Shown here in pieces: positions 58,228-64,000 of a stretch of 64,000 nucleotides of DNA (position 1 is the stretch's first letter; every line of letters starts with the position of its first letter). The stretch is from Streptomyces chartreusis NRRL 3882. GTDB lineage: Bacteria; Actinomycetota; Actinomycetes; Streptomycetales; Streptomycetaceae. Where the stretch lies: the NCBI RefSeq assembly GCF_900236475.1, contig NZ_LT963352.1, positions 7,597,001 through 7,661,000 of the forward strand, written 5' to 3'. The translations under genes and the position numbers were made by a program. The notes beneath the pieces are model-generated. The model did not search any database. It saw only the letters and a list, made by a program, of their open reading frames with translations, and had not been told where the DNA came from.

Positions 58228-59397
58228 TCAACTCAGAGGCAGCTCGGCATGGACCTGCCACTCGCCCTCGTCGGGGCCGGTCCGGGCCCGGCCGCCGAGC
58301 AGGGCGGCGCGCTCGCGTATGCCGCGCAGGCCGCTGCCGCGTCCGGGGCCTGGTGTCCCGGCCGGGCACGGATTGCGTATCGCGAGGACGAGAGAGCCAT
58401 CGGCGACGTGCACGCGCACGCGTACGGGGACCGCCCCCGCGTGCCGCAGCACGTTGGTCAGCGACTCCTGGAGGATCCGGTAGCCCTCTCGGGACACGGG
58501 ACCGGGCACGGTGTCCACGGGCCCGGTCACCTCGGCGTCGACCTTCGCCCCCGAAGCACGCGCGGACTCGAGCAGGCGGTCGGCGTCCGCGAGGGTCGGT
58601 CTGCTGCTCACCGGCTTCTCCGACTCGCGGAGGATGCCGAGCACCCGCTCCAGGTCCTCCAGGGCGGCCCGGCCGGTCTCCTCGATGGCGGTCAGCGCCC
58701 GGGCCGTGAACTCCGCGTCACCGGCCGCCCGGGCCGCCCCGGCCTGCACGACGGCGACCGTGAGCGCGTGCCCGATGGAGTCGTGCAACTCGCGGGCGAT
58801 CCGGGTGCGTTCCAGCAGTTGGTCGGTGCGTTCCTCCAGCGCCGCCATCCGCTCGGCGTGCGACGGCCCGAGGAGTCGGTGGGCCAGTGCGGTGACGAAG
58901 TGGCCCGACCACACCACGACCACGGGGAGCAGCAGCAACGGCACGGGTGCGAGCACGGCGTGCCACCAGCGGTTCTCCTCGACGGTCACGAACCCGTCAG
59001 CGGCGGGCCCGTGACCGAGCCCCGTCGTCAGCAAGTCGATCGCGAGGAGGGGCAACTGGACGGAGAGATGGGACACGATCCAGCCGAGGCACAGCCGCGC
59101 CTCCAGCCACACCACCGTCCGCCCGCGATCGGTCCACGTGACCGACGGGGTGGTCACGATGTCCGCGCTCTCACCGTCCTGTCGGTGGTCGGTCAGCAGC
59201 AGTCTGGCCTGAAACCCTTCCACGACCCGCGTGATGGGCACGAGACCGGCGAGTCCGAGCAGCACGGCGGCGGTGACCTGGGTCCACCACGCCTCCTGGA
59301 TGAAGAGCCACAGCGACGGCCACACGATGGCCACCACGATGTGCAGCCACCGTTTGTACGTCACCGCCCGTGCGAGCGGGCGCAGCATGCGGACCAT
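58228..59397 (-). CDS. sensor histidine kinase (HisKA_3 type)
   Basis: A 389-aa kinase with hydrophobic helices at about 18-55, 100-125 and 148-172, a dimerisation helix with H205 in RIARELHDSIGHALTV, and an ATPase domain with GSGLRGIRERAALLGG. It has no large extracellular sensor, which fits membrane or cell-envelope stress sensing of the LiaS/DesK type. ATG 59397 is preceded by CACGAT six bases up (leaderless). It is divergent from the ABC transporter, 108 nt away. Confidence 0.9.
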   Translation of the reverse strand: MVRMLRPLARAVTYKRWLHIVVAIVWPSLWLFIQEAWWTQVTAAVLLGLAGLVPITRVVEGFQARLLLTDHRQDGESADIVTTPSVTWTDRGRTVVWLEARLCLGWIVSHLSVQLPLLAIDLLTTGLGHGPAADGFVTVEENRWWHAVLAPVPLLLLPVVVVWSGHFVTALAHRLLGPSHAERMAALEERTDQLLERTRIARELHDSIGHALTVAVVQAGAARAAGDAEFTARALTAIEETGRAALEDLERVLGILRESEKPVSSRPTLADADRLLESARASGAKVDAEVTGPVDTVPGPVSREGYRILQESLTNVLRHAGAVPVRVRVHVADGSLVLAIRNPCPAGTPGPGRGSGLRGIRERAALLGGRARTGPDEGEWQVHAELPLS

Positions 59398-59505
59398 TGC
59401 GTCATCGTGCCAGCCACCACTGACAACGAACCTCCCCCGCACGGGGGAGACGATCTCCACCGCCGGGGGAGGCCCGCACCCCGGACCATCGGCCACGCTG
59501 CTGCC

Positions 59506-60429
59506 ATGACCAGCATCGAAGTCCAGGACCTCACCAAGGAGTACGGCGGCAAACGAGCCGTGGACGGCCTCACCTTCCGCGTCCTGCCCGGCCGCGTCAC
59601 CGGCTTCCTCGGCCCCAACGGCGCCGGGAAGTCCACCACCATGCGGCTGGTCCTCGGCCTCGACCGGCCGACCGCCGGCTCCGCCACCCTCGGTGGCCGC
59701 GCCTACCCGACGCTGCGCGAGCCCCTGCGCCACGTGGGCGCCCTGCTCGACGCGCAGGCCGCGCACGGCTCCCGCAGCGCCCGCGACCACCTCCGCGTCC
59801 TGGCGACCAGCAACCGCATCCCGGACCGGCGGGTCGACGAGGTGCTGGAGGAGACCGGCCTGGCGTCGGTGGCCCGGCGCCGGGTGCGGACGTACTCCCT
59901 GGGCATGCGCCAGCGCCTCGGCATCGCCGCCGCCCTGCTGGGCGACCCCGAGGTGGTCATGCTGGACGAGCCGTCCAACGGACTCGACCCCGAAGGCATC
60001 GTGTGGATCCGGCAGTTGCTGCGCCGGCTCGCGGAGGAGGGCCGCACGGTCCTGGTCTCCAGCCATCTGATGAACGAAACCGCGTCCTTCGCGGACCACC
60101 TCGTCGTCCTCGGCCGGGGCCGGCTGCTGGCGGACACCCCGATGCGGGACTTCATCCACACCCGCGTGCAGCCCCGCGTACGCATCCGTACGACCGACCC
60201 CGCCGCCCTCAAGAGCGCTCTCGCTCCGCGCGGCCACGAGGCCGTGGAACACGTGGACGGGCACTGGACCGTGCACCACGCGCGCGTGGACGACATCGGC
60301 CGCATCGTCTCGGCCGCGGGTGTGCCGGTGCTCGAACTCGCAGCGGAGGAGGGCACCTTGGAGCAGGCGTACTTCGACCTCACGTCGGCCGAGACCGAGT
60401 TCACCGCACAGCAGCCGCAGGAGGCCTGA
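59506..60429 (+). CDS. ABC transporter ATPase (CcmA/DrrA-like)
   Basis: A 307-aa ATPase with GPNGAGKSTTMRLVLGL (Walker A), YSLGMRQRLGIAAALLG (signature YSLGM), VMLDEPSNGLDPEG (Walker B) and SSHLMNE (switch). The C-terminal domain of about 90 aa is typical of antibiotic-export ATPases. ATG 59506 is preceded by CACGCT six bases up. It is followed by a permease and faces a two-component system, a classic antibiotic-detoxification arrangement. Confidence 0.92.
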   Translation: MTSIEVQDLTKEYGGKRAVDGLTFRVLPGRVTGFLGPNGAGKSTTMRLVLGLDRPTAGSATLGGRAYPTLREPLRHVGALLDAQAAHGSRSARDHLRVLATSNRIPDRRVDEVLEETGLASVARRRVRTYSLGMRQRLGIAAALLGDPEVVMLDEPSNGLDPEGIVWIRQLLRRLAEEGRTVLVSSHLMNETASFADHLVVLGRGRLLADTPMRDFIHTRVQPRVRIRTTDPAALKSALAPRGHEAVEHVDGHWTVHHARVDDIGRIVSAAGVPVLELAAEEGTLEQAYFDLTSAETEFTAQQPQEA

Positions 60430-60431
60430 CC

Positions 60432-61157
60432 ATGGAACTCACCCCTGTCCTCCGCTCCGAGTGGCTGAAGATCCGTACGCTCCGCTCGCTTCCCGGAGCC
60501 CTCCTGGCCCTGTTCGCCGCGACCACGGCGTTCTCCGCGATCGCCGGTGTCTCCGAGACGTCGGATCCCGGATTCGACCCGCTGTTCACGGCCCTGTCCG
60601 GTGTCGTGCCGGGGCAGATCGCGGCGGTCTCCTTCGGCGCCATGGCCGTGTCGTCGGAGTTCCAGCCGGGCGCGCTCCGGCTCTCGCTGGCCGCGGTTCC
60701 GCGGCGTGGCCGGTGGTTCGCGGCCAAGGCGGCCGTCATCGCCGTACCGGCTCTGCTCGTGGGACTGGTGACCGCCCTCGCGGCCCTCCTCGTGGCACGG
60801 GCGGGGCTCGGCCCGGCCGCCGACGGGCTCGGCACCGGCGAGCAGGTGCGCGGCGTGGTGGGCTGCGGTGTCTACCTCATGCTGATGGCCCTCTTCGCCG
60901 CCGGACTCGCCGCCCTGCTGCGCAGCGGCGTGGCCACGCTGTCCCTGCTGATCCCGTTCATCCTCGTCGTGTCGTTCGTGATCGGCGACGCGACGGGCAC
61001 GGTCGCCGACTTCCTGCCCGACAAGGCGGGACAGCTGGTCCTGAGGCAGACCTACGACGGCACCCCAGGGCCGTGGTCGGGGCTCGCGGTGACCGCGCTC
61101 TGGGCGGCGGCCGCCCTGCTGGCGGGAGCGTGGCGCCTGCGCCGCCGGGACGCCTGA
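60432..61157 (+). CDS. ABC-2 type transporter permease
   Basis: A 241-aa membrane protein with about six TM helices, beginning LTPVLRSEWLKIRTLRS, the usual cytosolic start of ABC-2 permeases. GAMAVSSEFQPGALRLSLAAVPRR is the conserved loop after helix 2. It pairs with the ATPase upstream; its ribosome site AGGAGG lies inside the ATPase 3' end. Substrate unknown. Confidence 0.88.
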   Translation: MELTPVLRSEWLKIRTLRSLPGALLALFAATTAFSAIAGVSETSDPGFDPLFTALSGVVPGQIAAVSFGAMAVSSEFQPGALRLSLAAVPRRGRWFAAKAAVIAVPALLVGLVTALAALLVARAGLGPAADGLGTGEQVRGVVGCGVYLMLMALFAAGLAALLRSGVATLSLLIPFILVVSFVIGDATGTVADFLPDKAGQLVLRQTYDGTPGPWSGLAVTALWAAAALLAGAWRLRRRDA

Positions 61158-61223
61158 CCGCGGACCGGCGGGAACGGGGTTGACGCCCCGCCAAGTGTCA
61201 GTGGGGCCCGGTTTACTGGACGC

Positions 61224-61655
61224 ATGAACATCGCACAGCACATCGCCCTCATCGACGAGCTGTGCTACCGCCCCTTTCCGGCGGAGCACGGCCCGTCGGA
61301 CGTCGGCGTTTCCGGACCCGGTCAGCACACCGCGGTGTTAGAGGCCGCGGGCGACGACGACCCGGCGCTCCGGGCGGTGACGATCGACCAGTACGAGAAG
61401 GACCGGGACGCCGTCTACGAACTCCTCGCCTCCCGCTGGGGCGACACGCCCCCCTACAACCTGCAGACCGTCCTGCTGCGCACCGAGCGGGAGGAGATAC
61501 CCCGGCCGTGGGCCGAGTTGAGCGAGTGCGCGAGCGTCGCGTACCTGTGGGAGGTGGAGGGCACCGGCCGCTGGGTCGCCGTGGCGGTCACCGACCGCGA
61601 CACGTCGCGCGAGGTGCGGCTGCTGGCCCTGGTCACGGAGGCGGACCCGCCGTGA
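61224..61655 (+). CDS. conserved hypothetical protein
   Basis: A 143-aa soluble, acidic protein without a family I recognise. It has a DPALRAVTIDQYEKDRDAVYELL helix-like region and a conserved-looking RPWAELSECASVAYLW segment followed by a beta hairpin (WVAVAVTDRDTSREVRLLALV). Codon bias supports a real gene. ATG 61224 is preceded by TTTACT at leaderless spacing. It is convergent with mug. Confidence 0.75.
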   Translation: MNIAQHIALIDELCYRPFPAEHGPSDVGVSGPGQHTAVLEAAGDDDPALRAVTIDQYEKDRDAVYELLASRWGDTPPYNLQTVLLRTEREEIPRPWAELSECASVAYLWEVEGTGRWVAVAVTDRDTSREVRLLALVTEADPP

Positions 61656-61659
61656 GCGA

Positions 61660-62205
61660 TCAGCTCTCGGCGGCTTCCCGCAGCCGTGCGAACTCCTCGG
61701 CCATGGTCCCGGCCGTCCAGTGCGCGTTCAGCCCGCTCGGATTGGGCAGCACCCACACCCGCGTGTCCCCGATCATCCGGGATTGCGGCCCGACCCGGGC
61801 CTTCCGGTCGTCGAACGCGACGCGGTACGCGGTCACGCCGACCACGGCCAGCCAGCGCGGCCGCAGCCGCCCCACCTTCAGCGCGAGCAGCCGCCCGCCC
61901 TCCCGGTACTCCTCGGAGCTCAGCTCGTCGGCCCGAGCGGTCGGCCGCGCCACGACATTCGTGATGCCGAGCCCGTACGACAGCAACTCCTGCTGCTCGG
62001 ACGGCCTCAGCAGCCGCGGCGTGAACCCGGAGCGGTGCAGCACCGGCCAGAAGCGGTTGCCCGGGCGGGCGAAGTGATGGCCCGTCGCGGCCGTCATCAG
62101 ACCGGGATTTATGCCGCAGAACAGCACCCGCAGACCGTCCGCGACCACGTCCGGCACGACACGGTCGCGGGCGGCCTGAAGCTCCTCGGGCGTGAAACGG
62201 GGCAT
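61660..62205 (-). CDS. mug: G/U mismatch-specific DNA glycosylase (Mug/TDG)
   Basis: A 181-aa glycosylase of UDG family 2 that removes uracil or thymine mispaired with G. VLFCGINPGLMTAATGHHFARPGNRFW contains the family catalytic GINPG motif with Asn, and VLPNPSGLNAHW is the minor-groove intercalation loop. Length is near the family average. It lies 13 nt downstream of purB on the same strand and may be co-transcribed. Confidence 0.93.
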   Translation of the reverse strand: MPRFTPEELQAARDRVVPDVVADGLRVLFCGINPGLMTAATGHHFARPGNRFWPVLHRSGFTPRLLRPSEQQELLSYGLGITNVVARPTARADELSSEEYREGGRLLALKVGRLRPRWLAVVGVTAYRVAFDDRKARVGPQSRMIGDTRVWVLPNPSGLNAHWTAGTMAEEFARLREAAES

Positions 62206-62218
62206 CGTGTGCGGCGGG

Positions 62219-63661
62219 TCAGAGGATCGCGCCGGGCGTGTAACCCGCGGCCTGGGGGTGCTGCTTCACGATCTCCTCGACCCGGGCGACGACGACGGCG
62301 ACCTGGTCGCCCGCGGCGCCCGTGAACGACAGCTTGTCGGCCATCAGCGCGTCCAGCTCGGCGCGGTCGAGCGGAATGCGCTCGTCGGCGGCCAGCTTGT
62401 CCAGCAACTCGTTGCGCTCGGCGCCCTGCTCGCGCATCGCGAGCGCCGAGGCGACGGCGTTCTCCTTGATCGCCTCGTGCGCGAGCTCCCGGCCCACGCC
62501 CGCGCGCACGGCACCCATCAGCACCTTGGTGGTGGCGAGGAACGGCAGGTACCGGTCCAGCTCCCGGGCCACGACCGCGGGGAACGCGCCGAACTCGTCG
62601 AGCACCGTGAGGAACGTCTCCAGCAGGCCGTCCAGCGCGAAGAAGGCGTCCGGCAGCGCGACCCGGCGCACCACCGAGCAGGACACATCGCCCTCGTTCC
62701 ACTGGTCGCCCGCCAGCTCGCCGGTCATCGAGGCGTAGCCGCGCAGGATCACCATCAGGCCGTTGACGCGCTCGCAGGAGCGGGTGTTCATCTTGTGCGG
62801 CATCGCCGAGGAGCCCACCTGGCCGGGCTTGAAGCCCTCCGTGACCAGCTCGTGCCCGGCCATCAGCCGGATCGTCTTCGCCAGCGACGACGGCGCGGCC
62901 GCCAGCTGCACCAGCGCGGTGACGACCTCGTAGTCCAGCGAGCGCGGGTAGACCTGGCCGACCGAGGTGAACGCCTGTGAGAAGCCCAGGTGCGTGGCGA
63001 TCCGCTGCTCCAGCTCCGCGAGCTTCGCGGCGTCCCCGCCCAGCAGGTCCAGCATGTCCTGAGCGGTGCCGACCGGGCCCTTGATGCCGCGCAGCGGGTA
63101 GCGGCCCAGCAGCTCCTCGATCCGGCCGTAGGCGACGAGCAGCTCGTCGGTGGCGGTCGCGAAGCGCTTGCCGAGGGTGGTGGCCTGCGCGGCGACGTTG
63201 TGCGAGCGGCCGGCCATGACCAGCTCGCCGTACTCGCCGGCCAGCTTGCCCAGGCGGGCCAGGACGGCCACCGTGCGGTCGCGCATCAGCTCCAGCGAAA
63301 GGCGGATCTGGAGCTGCTCGACATTCTCGGTCAGGTCTCGGGAGGTCATGCCCTTGTGCACGTGCTCGTGCCCGGCGAGGGCGTTGAACTCCTCGATCCG
63401 CGCCTTCACGTCGTGCCGCGTGACCTTCTCGCGCTCGGCGATGGAGGCCAGGTCGACGGTGTCGAGCACACGCTCGTAGTCGGCGAGCGCCGCGTCCGGC
63501 ACCTCGATCCCGAGGTCCTTCTGGGCCCGCAGCACGGCGAGCCAGAGCTGCCGCTCCAGCTTCACCTTCTGCTCGGGCGACCAGAGCGTGGCGAGTTCGG
63601 CGGAGGCGTAGCGTCCGGCGAGGACGTTCGGGATGCGGGGCTTGGCGGGAGCGGAAGTCAC
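62219..63661 (-). CDS. purB: adenylosuccinate lyase
   Basis: A 480-aa enzyme of the fumarase/aspartase fold. It cleaves SAICAR to AICAR and adenylosuccinate to AMP in purine synthesis. The signature SSAMPHKMNTRSCERV and the GMTSRDLTENVEQL and AGRSHNVAAQATT blocks are intact. GTG 63661 has no ribosome site; a strong -10 (TAGAAT, 63675-63670) lies eight bases upstream, so the mRNA is likely leaderless or nearly so. Confidence 0.95.
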   Translation of the reverse strand: MTSAPAKPRIPNVLAGRYASAELATLWSPEQKVKLERQLWLAVLRAQKDLGIEVPDAALADYERVLDTVDLASIAEREKVTRHDVKARIEEFNALAGHEHVHKGMTSRDLTENVEQLQIRLSLELMRDRTVAVLARLGKLAGEYGELVMAGRSHNVAAQATTLGKRFATATDELLVAYGRIEELLGRYPLRGIKGPVGTAQDMLDLLGGDAAKLAELEQRIATHLGFSQAFTSVGQVYPRSLDYEVVTALVQLAAAPSSLAKTIRLMAGHELVTEGFKPGQVGSSAMPHKMNTRSCERVNGLMVILRGYASMTGELAGDQWNEGDVSCSVVRRVALPDAFFALDGLLETFLTVLDEFGAFPAVVARELDRYLPFLATTKVLMGAVRAGVGRELAHEAIKENAVASALAMREQGAERNELLDKLAADERIPLDRAELDALMADKLSFTGAAGDQVAVVVARVEEIVKQHPQAAGYTPGAIL

Positions 63662-63669
63662 GTGGACGG

Positions 63670-63675
63670 ATTCTA
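63670..63675 (-). promoter_or_regulatory. purB -10 element (near-leaderless start)
   Basis: TAGAAT on the minus strand differs from TATAAT at one base and ends eight bases before GTG 63661. Transcription would begin at or within two bases of the start codon. No convincing -35 is visible. Confidence 0.55.
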
Positions 63676-63771
63676 CTGGCGATTCGTGCAGGCCAGCGCC
63701 GCGGGTGTCTTTGTCGGAACCTACGAGAGGGTTCTCGAGGCCATACCCCTGACCACGGTCCCGGGAACCGC

Positions 63772-64000
63772 CTACGCCAGGTCCTCGTACGGCAGCAGCT
63801 CGGGCCGCTTCGGCGGCAGGCCGTCGCCCGAGGAGCGGCCCGTCAGGCGGCGGCCGATCCAGGGCAGCAGGTGCTGCCGCGCGAACCGCAGGTCCGCCGC
63901 ACGCCGCATGACCCAGCCGGGCGGCAGCGTCGTCGGCATCGGGGTGCGCCACTCGGTGTCCTCGGGCTCGTAGCCGAGCGCCTGCCACACCGCCTCCGCG
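63772..64000 (-). CDS. C-terminal part of an unidentified gene running off the right edge
   Basis: The frame is open from the window edge to TAG at 63774-63772, giving about 75 C-terminal residues (WQALGYEPEDTEWRTPMP, then MRRAADLRFARQHLLPWIGRRLTG). The Arg- and Leu-rich helix near the end resembles the tail of DUF2236/MpaB-like oxygenases, but this is a weak resemblance. Codon bias supports a real gene. No start is in view. Confidence 0.6.
   Translation of the reverse strand, partial: AEAVWQALGYEPEDTEWRTPMPTTLPPGWVMRRAADLRFARQHLLPWIGRRLTGRSSGDGLPPKRPELLPYEDLA

Noticed and set aside
61158..61223. tRNA or small RNA in short gaps
   Set aside because: I looked for cloverleaf-like sequence and the T-loop consensus in the gaps and saw none; no computational scan was possible.

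Overview
The window is chromosomal DNA of a Streptomyces or very close relative. The evidence is uniformly high GC with strong GC bias at third codon positions, many GTG starts, start-stop overlaps, and several TANNNT-N6-RTG leaderless starts. It also holds a third-type divergent EF-Tu, a cobalamin riboswitch, an ACT-GNAT acetyltransferase and an ECF41 sigma factor. From memory, the two ends (a tuf3-like gene and purB) match the order of the S. coelicolor region between SCO1321 and SCO1254; I could not check this. I see no tRNA or rRNA genes, CRISPR array, transposase or phage genes.

Layout. (1) 1-18.7 kb is mostly conserved core: EF-Tu3, a spermidine-synthase-like methyltransferase fold, an MFS transporter, a Pro/Gln-rich membrane protein, a hotdog thioesterase, and a membrane protein joining a sigma-like region, a zinc finger and a ricin-type lectin. 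Next come phosphoketolase, DedA, two left-handed beta-helix proteins, an XRE-cupin regulator, a YbaK-like deacylase, an ArsR/CDF metal-efflux pair, 4-hydroxybenzoate hydroxylase, an amino acid permease and a CoA-binding protein. (2) 18.7-24.4 kb has a cobalamin riboswitch driving a BtuFCD-like uptake operon. It is followed by a cysteinyl-tRNA-synthetase-like pseudoenzyme interrupted by a 60-nt tandem repeat, a SixA-like phosphatase and a YigZ-like protein. (3) 24.5-37.1 kb is accessory. It holds a DHA2-type exporter divergent from a MarR regulator with tandem operators, then a 10-gene operon on the minus strand. (4) 37.5-64 kb returns to core-like content: asparagine synthetase, SbcDC, an Imm21-like orphan, DUF885, an Lrp regulator facing a Cys/Met-type PLP enzyme, and ACT-GNAT. 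It continues with PhoD behind a PHO-box-like repeat, a MocR regulator, ECF41, a GntR/UTRA regulator with a palindrome over its own -35, a ROK regulator, a two-component system facing an ABC transporter, Mug, PurB and the end of a further gene.

The most interesting system is the minus-strand operon at 37094-26893. In order it encodes a PaaK-like adenylating enzyme, an alpha-alpha toroid protein of the prenyltransferase/terpene-cyclase repeat type, a duplicated 4-OT-type tautomerase, an acyl carrier protein, a very short AMP-ligase starting at its P-loop, an amidase, a broken aromatic amino acid ammonia-lyase, a short class II DAHP synthase, an aldo/keto reductase and an SDR. It has a dedicated shikimate-entry enzyme, two acid-activating enzymes and a carrier protein, but no ketosynthase and no NRPS condensation domain. 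I read it as a compact pathway for a small shikimate-derived acid or amide, with the adjacent exporter and MarR gene as possible export and sensing. I cannot name the product.
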